Below, piece by piece: positions 33,900-44,584 of a DNA stretch of 64,000 nucleotides. This stretch comes from Achaetomium macrosporum (lineage: Eukaryota > Ascomycota > Sordariomycetes > Sordariales > Chaetomiaceae), in contig MU860004.1 of the NCBI GenBank assembly GCA_033296875.1, positions 1 through 64,000 of the forward strand, read 5' to 3'. How positions within the stretch are numbered: position 1 is the stretch's first letter; the number at the start of each line of letters is the position of its first letter. Below the pieces are notes generated by a model that saw nothing but the letters and a program-made list of their open reading frames with translations, was not told where the DNA came from and made no database searches. The position numbers and the translations under genes are program-made.

Positions 33900-36313
33900 T
33901 CACGTCAAGGTAAACGAGTTACTCGTCCCCGTAAACGCCTTAATATCCCCAATCAGCGGCTTCGCATCACCATAATACCTGATCCGATACGTCCCGGCGG
34001 TGTCCTGGTCCGCGTCCGTTTCCCAGGTAATGGTCACCTCGCTGTAGCCCAGCACCGTGTTGGTCCTCTTCCAGCTGTAGACGAGCCGCCAGTCGTCATC
34101 GCTGAGCACTTGCGTCCACGTCTTCCCGTCGCTGCCCAGCTTCTCGACCGCCGCGAAGGTGCCCTCCAGCCGGAGGTTATTCCGCGGGTTGGCGCCGGCA
34201 AAGGTGGCGCTGATGACGGCGCCGCGCGCGTACGAGCTCGCAGGCTGCCGGGTGACGGCCCCGAAGCTCTTGCCGGCGGGCGTGCCATCCATAACGACGC
34301 CCGTGATGAAGCTGAGCATCTTGTCGCGGTTGTCTGGCGGCGAAGGTCCGGGCGGTGGGCTGCCGCTGGCCGTGGGAGCCAGGTAGGGCAGGCCGCGCAG
34401 CGTCAGGTTGATGTAGGCGGGCAGCTCCCACTGGCCGTACAGCGTACTCGCGCCTTCGTACCGCTGAACGGCATATTCCTCGGGCGTGGCGACGTAGTGG
34501 GCGTAGCTGTTGGCCGGGCCGCCGAGAACGACGAAGGGCTCGTGGTCACCGGTCAGAGAAGACTCGGACGCGGCAGCCTTGACGGCGTTGCGCCAGCGCC
34601 GGCCGGCCATGGTGGTTGCTTCCGAGGGGGAGACGATGATGATGAACTGACCGACCCGGAAAGTCTGAACGTCGACAATGTTGGGCGTCCAAGCGTAGGG
34701 AGTGTCCATCTCGCCGACGTCCAAGAGGATGGGTTTCGGTCCTTGGCATTGCTTCTGCTCGGCACTGGGTACCCGCAGCAGGCCTGACACGACTTGCCAC
34801 AGCGGGTTGTTGGGCGCTCCATTGTCGCCCTGGGTAAAGTCGAAAGCGCCGGGCCAGTCCGAGGTTCCAGCGGCGAAGGAGTATCCTAGGGCAGCTGGAC
34901 AGGTCTGCACCATGGTACCGTTGTCCAGGGGGAATGCGTAGTACCGCATATCCTGGAAGTAATGGAAGGATCTGACACTGGAACCCACAACGGCGGTCGA
35001 CTGGAAGTCGAGCGAATCCTAAGGTTTGCGTTAGATCAGTCATCATCGAGTCAGCAACGGAAAGGGTCTTTCGTCTTGCTTACATAGAGCCCCTTGGCGC
35101 CAGAGAACTGCCTCCGGCCAATTTCGAAGCAGCTCGAGACACCCAGGTCGAGCTTCTGGAAGAACGGCCCTCTCCCGTGGCATGACTGCGACTTGCCATC
35201 CGCACAGGTGCTGGTCTGGAAATCGCACATCTGGCCCGAGCCGTCATCACACCAGGCACCGAGGACGTTTGGCGTCGTGTCGCCCACATTGGCCTGGGAG
35301 AAGCCGGCCACGAAGCCATCGGCCGCTTGGCTGTTGCCTTTGACGGACTGCTCGAATAGATAGGCTGCCAGTCCCTTATTGTCGCCGGTGACGTGCGTGT
35401 TGTTGCCGAGCATGGAGGTTCCATGCACCGGGAACCAGGTCAGGACACCGATGTTCTTCCCGTCGGAAGCTCGCTGGAACCGCAGCAGGGTCAGGTTCTT
35501 GTCGACGTCGTCTGTGTACTGCGCCCTCTCTGACTCCGGGTTAGCAAGATACGCGTACGGACTGCGGTTGATGTTGGCGTCCGAAATGCGCGTTGTTCCA
35601 AAGTCGAGATACCCCTGGGACCGTTAGCTGCCGGTGATCAGGACTGCCAAAGGAGTGCTGGGCCGCACCTCCTGAAGAGATTCATGGGCTCTCTTGATCG
35701 ACAGCACAGTGCCGTCCACAATGGCCTGGTAACCTTGCCGGTCGAACCCGAGACTGGTGACCTGGGGCAAGAGATAGTTGAACCAGCCTCCCGGTCCGCT
35801 GTGCGAGTGCGTGCCGGTTACCGCCACATTCGACTGCCCATACATGGAATAACCGGACCCGAGAGCAGCCACACCCTCGAGGATGCCGTTGCGAACCGCA
35901 GTGTCGCCAAATACGGCATCGATAATTACATAAACGAAGCGGTTCTTGGGGTTGTCGACTTCGCCGATGATGAAGGAACGGGCGTACATGCGTTGCCGTA
36001 GGCCGCTCCCGACCTGGTCCATATTGGCATAGCCGCCGAAGTTGATCTCGACTACAGGCCCTGTGATATCGGCCTTGCCCACCCCAATGAGGTACTTGTC
36101 GCCGGATGCAGCCGTTCTCGCCTTGGAGAGAAGAGGGTTGCCTGCATGTTCGGCGGGCTGAGCGAACCTGGCCGCAAACCTTCCCTTCGCTTGTGCATTT
36201 CCGAGTTGCGCCAGGGCAATGAGCGCGAGGATGAAGAGCGACACGATAGAGATCGTGGCGATCAGGGCTCTTCTTGGGGCAGGTACCCCCGGGCGGTGGT
36301 GATGGAACGGCAT
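33900..36313 (-). CDS. neutral (non-lysosomal) ceramidase
   Basis: Three exons (36313-35670/35669, 35614-35084, 35018-33900) give 764 residues. A hydrophobic segment at about 16-37 acts as a signal peptide or anchor, so the enzyme is secreted or faces the lumen. Family marks: IGVGKADITGPVVEINFGGYA, VTGTHSHSGPGGWFNY (zinc histidines), DANINRSPYAYLANP, FPVHGTSM, NVGDTTPNVLGAWC (324-337) and the C-terminal ceramidase beta domain ending SFTLT. It hydrolyses ceramide to sphingosine and a fatty acid. The catalytic hexapeptide reads GDTTPN where bacterial and animal enzymes have GDVSPN. This Thr form is, to my knowledge, common in filamentous fungi, so activity is still likely. It converges on the deacetylase gene with 275 bp between. 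Confidence 0.93.
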
Positions 36314-37933
36314 CTTCGCCCTGTCTCGTTCCCGTCGATGAGAGGCGAAGATCCGCGATGCGCGCCAGGGGTGGTGCAAGTATTTATGCACCTGCGAGAT
36401 CCTGTGTTGTACAGGCAACTATACCTGATAGCGGGAGCTTGTATCCGTACGACCCCCAACCAGGCCACCACGCACTGCTGGTAGCGATGAAATCAGGCAG
36501 GGTTTCCCCGCAGACCTCTTGGGTGTCAGGAGCTTGACCTTGTAATCCGGGAGGGGCGCACCGTTGGCCGAGGACTGTCAACATGCCAAGGCAGGGGGGT
36601 TGTCGAAGGGGCACGGGACGGGCCAACCGGAACTTTGACATCATTTGACGTTGCCTAAAACAGGCAAGAGCCGGAGTGTATGAGTGACGATCGGAGGAGC
36701 CTTCCTCTTGTGATAGGTTGCATGCAACGCCGCCCTATCCAGGGCAGCTGAAGACAAGTCACAGCTGCATCAAACAAGCGACTGACACCTTCGAATCGCG
36801 TGGGCAAGTTTTCGAGCCATCAGATCTTGCTATCGTGGTATCGCTACTCCGGCGCTAAAGCCTCCGACCAGCCGTTGCCACGGGATTGCAATCCTGGAGT
36901 CTGGTTCGGTTATCAGTAATTGTGCATGTTTCTATCTCAAGCTGGAACCTCTCACCTTGAGTTTGCCATCATTTATGAAGCAGTCAAACCGTCGACAACT
37001 CTCAAGGGATTGTTCAGACAATCACCCACCCCAAGGACTTGTGAACTTCAATGCCCCTCACCCCATCCTTGTCAGTTCCCGCAACGTAATCTACCTCCAG
37101 CTCCTGAGTGGCAGTATTAATAGTCAGCAGTGCGAGGGACATGCAGCTGGAAGCGGTAGGAGGGTGTGCCATCAAAACAGGTGTATAACGCAGCCAGTCA
37201 CAGTACCGTAATTTGGATCTGGGAAAATGAAATAAAGTGTCCATCAGTAGATGGGTCTCCAGGCGGTGTTAGCGTTTGATAGAAGCCTGATGAAGACATT
37301 GATCACTCAAAACCTCCCTGTGATGATTCCTTCAATGGTGAGCGAGATCCTCTTTCTGTAAGTCGGGATGGATACGGTACCATAGCAGCACGTATCGGTA
37401 ATAGTCCCACCCCTTTGATAACAGAGCGATTGACGGCCCCGGGCTCGGTCCCAGAAACCATCACATGGAATAGGAATGTTCGATTCCCCCAGTTCGCTTG
37501 TCCCATGCTAACCAGCCTAGCAGGATGGCTTGCGGTACTCTGGAAAGGAGATGGACAACACTTAGTTCAGAGAGGTTGCCACTCCCTTCGCCCAGGGGCT
37601 AAACGCTGCTGAGTCGAAAAGGAGTCGCTTTCACAGCTGAACTGTCAGTAGTTAATTTCATGCCTGTGCCTTTAGTACTCGCTTCCCATTCGATTTGGAG
37701 GACATTCACCATGCATGTCTTTAGGCTTCGCGTTCACCTGTAGGTACTACAGGAGGAGCCTGAAGAGGCCCTGTCAAGGCGCCAAGGGAAAGAAACAGGG
37801 CTGAAAATGGAACCAACGACTCCCAGACCGCAATATCTTATGACCGGAGGGAGTGGCCAGAAGGTCTGTGGTCTTCCCGGAAGTCCAAGCAACTGGGCAG
37901 AGTCTTGTGTTATTGGCACCGGCCTGCTTCGAC
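36314..37933. other. intergenic region upstream of the ceramidase gene
   Basis: About 1.6 kb. A 76-residue ATG-initiated frame on the minus strand (37014-37244) has protein-like parts (LALLTINTATQELEV) but no domain, and I do not call it. Nothing else is seen. Confidence 0.4.
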
Positions 37934-39202
37934 TTACTCGTCAAGGCGCAGCGCACACAGATGGTTTGACCCAGATTTCCCCGCCTGCGACGAGTTCGGA
38001 GAAGGCTCGGAGAGGCATTCCGACAGGGCCGTGATGATATGGCTCAAAGACATTCGCGGGGGTGGTCGCGTAGCATACCGCGCCATGCTCCTTAGCAGTC
38101 TCTCTTCGTCATCGGAACAGCATGCATCTGCCATTGCTGAGAGCATCTGCCCAAGCGCCCAAATATCATTCTGCTGCCGTGCCTCTATACTGCGAGATAG
38201 TGGCTCGTTCTCGTCCCGCATCTCAGGGGAGAGCCACTCGCGAGTGACGCCTCCAATGCCACTGACATCGATCAGAACAGCGTCAAAATCTGCACTGATA
38301 ACAACATTGGATGGTTTCAAGTCCATGTGCGCCAGATCGCATTGATGAAGCTGAGCAAGACCCGTAGTGATCTGAGAGGCCCATCGGCACCAGCGTCCGT
38401 TCATCTCGAGCTTTGGCGTTCTCAACGCATCCTCTAATGTACCGTTCGGATGGTACTCGAGGAGGAACCCACGCAATACGATGGGATCGCCGGCCTCACC
38501 AAGCTCGCTTGTCTGGTACGGGTTGCTGGAGACCACAGCCGCAATCAACCGGACGATACCAACTGAATTGTCGCGTAATAACACCAGGTTCTGCAGCTCC
38601 CGTTCCAGCACCTCGCTGTCCGGAGGCACATAAAAAGGCGGGCCGACTTCCTTCTTGTAGATATACACTGTCTCATCGCCATAGAGGCGCACGTTGTGAA
38701 CCGCTCCAATACCGTCATCCAGGGCTTCTTTCTCCTTGATTTCAGATATATCCTTGGTCGGTATACTGCTTCCGAAACGGTAGAGAGGGTACCGTACTCG
38801 GAGTGGGTCTTCCCACGTGTGGACCCAGATACCGCCAGCGACGGAGGTAAAATCGCTATCTGCGTTTGGCTGTTCCTTGCATGGCAGCCTCCAGCCTCCA
38901 GCCCCCAGTATCAGGAACATGACCACGCGTAAGGATAAGTTCAGTAACCGTGTCATCCAGAAGTGATATCTGCTGAAAATCGATGCAGGCGCAGAGGTTC
39001 TCCAAATCCTTCCGTCGCTTTGGTCTGTTGCTGAAGTTCGGGTTCTGGGTATCCTGAGTGGTGCCGCGGAAGGTAACTTTGACGTGCCATTTCGACCCGG
39101 AGGACCGCACAATGAGGTTCAGCCACCGTTTCTCAGGTTCGGCTCCCTTCGCGCCTGTTTTGTTGTAGGTCCTGGGCAAGAACTCGATGGCACATGGATC
39201 CA
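37934..39202 (-). CDS. protein-kinase-like protein with altered HRD and DFG motifs
   Basis: The kinase domain is clear in the frame ending at 37934. It shows VYIYKKE (candidate lysine), ERELQNLVLLRD (alpha-C Glu), LLEYHPNGTLEDAL (hinge), LAHMDLKPSNVVI (catalytic loop, HMD instead of HRD), LIDVSGIGG (DVS instead of DFG), WLSPEM (APE) and NDIWALGQML. Upstream, a different frame (39202 to about 38930) looks coding: IEFLPRTYNK and RWLNLIVRSSG. It joins by a 67-nt intron (donor GTGGTC, acceptor AACGCAG near 38875) that keeps frame. I could not place a start codon for that exon; a further 5' exon near 39280 is possible. The alternative is a shorter protein starting at 38956 with a hydrophobic N-terminus. 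Substrate and pathway are unknown. Confidence 0.6.
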
Positions 39203-40446
39203 CTTAGCCCCGGAACCAGACTGCGGCAGCAACGAAGAACTGTCTCACGGTGTCGACAAACTGTTGAGCCAAATATGCCATTGTAAGAGAAGGCAGGGTG
39301 GACAACTCGATGTGTCCGCGGGAACTTGCGTGTGTTGATGAAGGCTGGGCGTGGTGTTTCTCGCAGTCTCCTCAGTGTTGTGTAAGGTACTACTAAACTC
39401 TTTGATTTCCAGGTTGTTGGTTGCTCTTCGGCTCATGCAAACCAGAGAACTTGAATAGTGCTCGTCTGAGACCTGCAGGGCTGAAATGAGCACCTGCGGA
39501 GGTAGGAGGCTCGGAGCATCATGACAAACTGTCTTGCGTTCTCAGAACATAAACAAAGCAAATGGTGCCAGGTGCCTGAAATATCGTGAGAGATCAAGTG
39601 TGGTGTGGGCCAAGTTGCTCAGGCGACGTCACGTGACCACGCGATAGAAGAGCATCTGCTCGGTGATCCGTTGCCCTTATTGGGTACCCCTGATATCTTG
39701 CAGACATGGATAACCACTCCCTTTTTCTAATTTCCTCCATACGGCACACATACATCACAGATCGTAGCAATTGAGCGCTATTGCTGCACCCGTTGGCCTC
39801 GACACAGCTTTCCGTCATTTCTTGGAGGTCCCAAAGCGAAAACGGCTGTATTGGGGAAGCGTCTAGGAACCATGCGCCATACTTTGCTGTCCCCGCCCAC
39901 GCGTCGGATCCTGATGCGATAGCACCTACCGTCTGTAAGTACTATCTGGACTCCCCAGCAGGTAACTACCTTATCTACCCACGTGCATTTGAAGACACGT
40001 GGAGCTCTATGGAAGATACAGCTGGTATACCTGCTTGTAAGGCAACAGTAAGGCAACGAGGTCTAGCAAGCCAGAAAATGTCGGCCCGTCATCAACAGCG
40101 ACGCCGCGACTTTGAGCCAGCAACAGCACCCTGATGCGTGAAACATCTCGAAAGTGACCGTCCGACGACAGGTACAGAGCAAACGGCAAGCTCAACCAAC
40201 ATCATCTAGACTTGGAGGCCTAGTCGTACATGTGACTACTTCCATGCCACAGAGCCCGACTCTCCGCGACGCGGTTCTTCCGGAGGAGGAGTGTGTTGTT
40301 CCAATGAGCCGCATGAGGAGGCCTTCGCACAATCCGAGATGGCGCTCCTCGAAATCCTTCTTCTCCATCCGTGTCGTAGTCGAGCACGTCTGTCAGTACT
40401 CACGCACTTCAGGTCGTCATGACTTTCATAGTATTTTCCCGCCTCC
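39203..40446. other. intergenic region
   Basis: About 1.2 kb. It may hold the first exon of the kinase-like gene near 39280-39248 (ATG followed by AYLAQQFVDT and a GTGAGA donor, but the phase does not fit). No other gene, RNA or repeat is recognised. Confidence 0.4.
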
Positions 40447-41290
40447 TCAACGCCCGTGGCGGGTCCACTGGTAGAACGCCGTTTCGACCAGCCACTCGGC
40501 ATCGTAGCGCTGCGGGAAGATGTTGAGCAGCTCCTTGTAGAAGCCATTCGTCCAGCCAGCGCCTCGGAACGGCCTGACCAGCTCGAGGGATTCGGGGTAG
40601 AAGCCCGCCAGCTCCCAGTCGATAATAGCGACGACGCCGACGCCCGGCCGACCGTGATGTTACAGGCATGCAGATCGCTGTGCGTCAGCACGATCTCGTG
40701 GTCGTCTAGCATCTGCGAGCGGATTACGTCGCGTACCCATGAACGTCCGAGACCAGGAAGTCGTTACTCGGCCTCAGTGGCGAACGGCCACTCTCGACAT
40801 AGAGGAAGCGCGCGTCGACAGCAGAGCGGCCGCCAAACGAGCATATGGCGCCGTCCTGGCTTCTAATGGTGCGGAGCTGGTTGATGAAGTGGCGCAGCTG
40901 ATGTACCACAAGGGCCCGGTCCTCAACGCAGAGCGTGTTCTCCCACGCCTTCTGGAGTGTCTCGTCCTTGATCAACTCCATGGTGAAGTGCTGCTCTCCA
41001 ACATAGTACACCTGAGGCACCGGAATGGTGGTGTATTCGGAAACGAAGCGCATGGCTTCGACTTCGGCGGGGCGGATCCCGCGGAGGTTTAACTTGGTCA
41101 CTCTGGTACTGCATGCATCGTTGAGCATCCAGCAACTTAGCTTCTCGTCGATAACCTCGCCACCGCCAATGACCAACTCCCTTGATAGCGGGTGTGAGTT
41201 GGCCAACGAGTGTGGCGAAGGTGGTGAATCGGGGACCGGTTTCCCCTGGGTTCGCAGTTTTTCTCGGATAAGCCTCCGGACACGGCGCAT
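40447..41290 (-). pseudogene. aminoglycoside-phosphotransferase-like gene with two frameshifts
   Basis: Three consecutive frames together read as one APH-family protein. Frame one (41290 to about 40730) has the N-lobe: EVEAMRFVSEYTTIPVPQVY, HFTMELIKDETLQKAW. Frame two (about 40725-40660) holds the catalytic loop EIVLTHSDLHACNI. Frame three (about 40650-40447) holds VVAIIDWELAGFYPES with the metal-binding Asp and ends WTRHGR. Each break shifts by the same amount (one base lost or two gained), and no intron of normal length can bridge either. An upstream exon may exist, since IESRDEDLKES continues in frame beyond 41290. The gene is either decayed or carries assembly errors; an N gap lies 230 bp away. 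Confidence 0.75.
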
Positions 41291-42653
41291 GCTTTCTTTG
41301 AGGTCTTCATCGCGGGATTCGATGTCCTTGGCTGGAGGGATAACCTGGGCTGCTGGGGAGGACGGCTCGCTTTATACCTATGTAACCATTGCGCTCGAGT
41401 TGGAAGCGAACTCCGCATTGAAAGTGAGGACGGAGATGGGGACGAGGCAGGTACGAGGATGATGACAAGGGGAACACATAATAGATATCCGGCCTGTTAA
41501 CCCTAACCTCTTCTGAAAAAANNNNNNNNNNGGGCGCTACTGCAACTAGTACTGTAGTCGTACTTACTATGAGTACCCTCCCCTTCAGTCGCCTTACAGG
41601 GACAGGTATGTATGTGTTGATGGTCGAGGTCCTGCGCAGGTTGGTGCTGCCTGGGTGTTATCAAGGATAAACTGCGGGTGGCCGGGGGGACTGCTAGAAT
41701 GACCTGCATCATGCACAGTATGCGAGTGTCCAACGTAGCAACCTCGAAAACCTCCCGCCTCCTCCCGCAAAGACCCACGTCACCACCTGCTGTACGGGTA
41801 TCTCGTCCTCCTATTCACTACCTGCGCTCGCCCCAGTGACCTACATACATGATATGAATACATCAGCCATGCCACCATACCACCAACCCCACCATCACTG
41901 ACCACAGAAACAAACAAACGACAGCCAGAGGAAGCAAGCAAGTGCCCTCTCCCCTTGCCGCTCGCCTTCGCTCTAATACCCCAGAGTATAGTGCATCCGA
42001 ACAAGAAGGGGATACAAATAAAAGCAACCGACCCATCCTTTTGCTATGCAAGTCCATGCCCCCTTGTAGAACCTCCTACCCCTCTCGCCGAACACCAAGA
42101 AGAAGCCCGAGTGAAACGGGGGAAAACATGAGTAGAAGGGGAAGGCAAATGGTATGTAGAAGTAGTAAGGATGATAAATGGAAAAAGGACACCCAGGAAC
42201 GCCGCCCGCTTGTGATGTGGATATTTCCTTCCTCATGAACATAATAAGGCTTTTCCCATGCCCCTTCCTTTTCCCTATGACCCCTTTTTTTCCACCGCCA
42301 CAATCCACTGCTCGCCCAGGCCCCTTTTCTCGCCTGGACCGCGAAATTGAAACTGCAGAGAGGGAGTAGGATGGAGCCTCTCCATCTATGCTGAGCTTCC
42401 TCGCCCCCAAGAAGAAGGTCTGGAGTCGCGCGGAGTGTATAACTAGCGCGTGTCATTGCTGCGTTCAAGCTCGCCGGCGTGGAACCCATAGAGGCCGTGA
42501 TCGTCCAGGCATTGGAAGCCCTCGACTCCAAGGTAGCGTCGCCAGTGGACCCGATAGAGACGGCGTATCATCCACATGGTACATTAATCCTGATCTTGTT
42601 ATGGTGCTTCGAATCAAGCCGCTGCGAGTGGTCGGCATTCCTCATCTCTACCA
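41291..42653. other. intergenic region with assembly gap and RCD1 3' flank
   Basis: About 1.36 kb between the broken APH-like gene and RCD1. It contains the N run at 41522-41531 and, just before it, TTAACCCTAACC. The 41850-42400 part is A/C-rich, fitting a long RCD1 3' untranslated region. No gene is seen. Confidence 0.45.
41522..41531. other. assembly gap (10 N)
   Basis: Ten unknown bases, probably a placeholder of arbitrary length joining two contigs. It is preceded by an A run. Confidence 0.99.
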
Positions 42654-43938
42654 CTAGAGCCCAAGGTGGCCGACGGTGGGCTCCATCGTGTTTTCCGACA
42701 AATTAATCAGCAGCTGGGCGAGGCAGCGCTTTGTCGCCGCGTCATCGCGGAGGACGTTCGAGAAGGTGTTGTCACGGAGGGGCTCTGGGAGGCACTGCCT
42801 CAGTGCCTCGCGTGCACGAGCGTTGTCGCTGAGCCTGAGGGATTCGGCGCGGTTAGTTTAGTCTAGAATTTGGAGGGGTTAACGAATTGGGGTGCCTCTA
42901 CCGTAAAAAGCATCTAACCACATGCTTCAGCAACCTGGCAGTCTGCTGCTCCACCAGCTGAGCGACCATGTTGCTGAGGACCGTACCCACAGCATAAAAG
43001 CGCTCATAGGTGGCGCAAATGTAGTTAAGGCCGTTGTCGTCTAGAAGGATCTTCTGGACGATGAAGATGGCAACCGTCTTGCTGAGCTCGGAGCCCGTCT
43101 CCATGATGCGCAGGCACAGCGGGATGATCTCGGTGGTCAGGAGAAAGTTGATGACCTCGGTCGAGTCATTCTTGACGAGAGCGCCGATGACACCGAGAGA
43201 TGTGAGTCGGAGATACTCGAACGGCCGTGATTTTGATGTCGTGTTAAGAAAAGGGTACAGATAGAGGGGGATGTGCGCTAACAGAATGTCAGCTAGCTTG
43301 GCTCAAAAGCGACAAGTTCCGCCGAGCGATGCAACCGCGCTTACCGCTCAAGAAAAGAGTGCGCGTCTCGTTGTGCGATGCGACGCACTGGAGGAGAGCC
43401 AGCGCATTGCAGACCCTGTTCGATGCAGCTGCAGTGAGCTGCGACGGGCTCAGGAGATTGTAGACGCTGATGATCTCTTGTAGCAGCGATGTCATGACCC
43501 CTGCACCAACATGTTAGCTCATACATGTTGTCGCGCAAGACTGCAAAAGTTGCAGGGCCGCGAGCAGGCATGACATGACATACCGAACGAGTGCCACAGA
43601 ATCAGGGCGAGCTCAGGAACCTGCTCCCGCTTCTTGCTGAGCTCAAGCAGCGCGCCCTCACGTGTGTTCTCATTCAGCAGGTCGGCGATATACTGCAGCG
43701 TGCGACGGTTGTCCTCAGACACGGAACCCTCGAGGGCGCTGTCTTGGGCATGGTTCTGGGTGAGGGCGCCAACGTTGTTGTGAGCGCTCGCGATCCGGTT
43801 GTAATGCTGCTGTTGGGCGACGCTGGCAGCGGCGGCCGCAGCCTGGGCGTGGTGCTGGTGCGAGGTCTGCGGGTGCATCCAGGCTGACTCGGCCTGGGGA
43901 TACTGATGGTGGCCGTAGACGTGTGGGTTTGGCATCAT
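42654..43938 (-). CDS. rcd1: CCR4-NOT complex subunit RCD1/CAF40 (CNOT9)
   Basis: Four exons (43938-43584, 43500-43345, 43277-42902, 42834-42654) give 355 residues. Residues 1-70 are a His/Gln/Ala-rich tail. The remainder is the armadillo-like Rcd1 fold: LLELSKKREQVPELALILWHSFG, VMTSLLQEIISVYNLLSPSQL, SNRVCNALALLQCVASHNETR, AHIPLYLYPFLNTTSKSRPFEYLRLTSLGVIGALVKND, TEIIPLCLRIMETGSELSKTVA, LRDDAATKRCLAQLLINLSEN. This is one of the most conserved eukaryotic proteins and it docks regulators onto the mRNA deadenylase complex. The start is a double ATG, either could be used. All junctions keep phase and the splice positions fall between helices. Confidence 0.96.
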
Positions 43939-44584
43939 CTTGGGCGGTGGATGGTTGGGCTCGGTCGAAGTACAGTACGAGGGGCCGCGTGGCGCAGGAC
44001 CTGAAGATGTCGAGTTCGATGAGGGTTATTTGTCGCCCGTAACGAGACGATACAACAGTCTTGGGCTGAGCGTCATGAGAGTTATACAGATACTTGTTTG
44101 CTTAGTCGTACATGCGGGTCGTTCGCCGCTGATCGGGTGTTCCGCACTCGCAGTGGTGGGTAGGTGGGGGACCGCAGGACGTTGAAGTCTTCTGTTGCGT
44201 TGGAGTGGGAACTCGTCGAAGAAGCCAGAGCCGCAGCCGAATCATTCGGCGAATTGCGGTTTCCGAGGGGCGCGCATGGACCAGATGTGGGGTAGCCGAG
44301 CTTCCAGCAGACCCTGGTCAGGTGCCCAATGGCGACCTGGAAGAAGATGATGAAAGAACATTCCGAGTCGCAGATGCATGTTGGTTTCTCACGAGAATTC
44401 ACTTGAGCTCAGAAACTACACTAAATCAGCAAAAGCTATGCTAACGATGCAGGCTCAGCCGGATCAAAGAAGAATAAATAAAGGAAAAGAAAAGAACGCC
44501 AGCCCTTTTCTAAACGCCCCTGATTGCACCCCTCCATCTGAATCAGGATACCAGTCTATATGCAATTACCTTCCCTTTTGTCTA
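43939..44584. other. intergenic region upstream of RCD1
   Basis: About 650 bp, containing the RCD1 promoter and the 3' end of the glycine-rich protein gene. Nothing else is recognised. Confidence 0.45.

Noticed and set aside
37014..37244. 76-residue ATG-initiated minus-strand frame
   Set aside because: Partly protein-like but too short, without a domain or splice partner; left uncalled.
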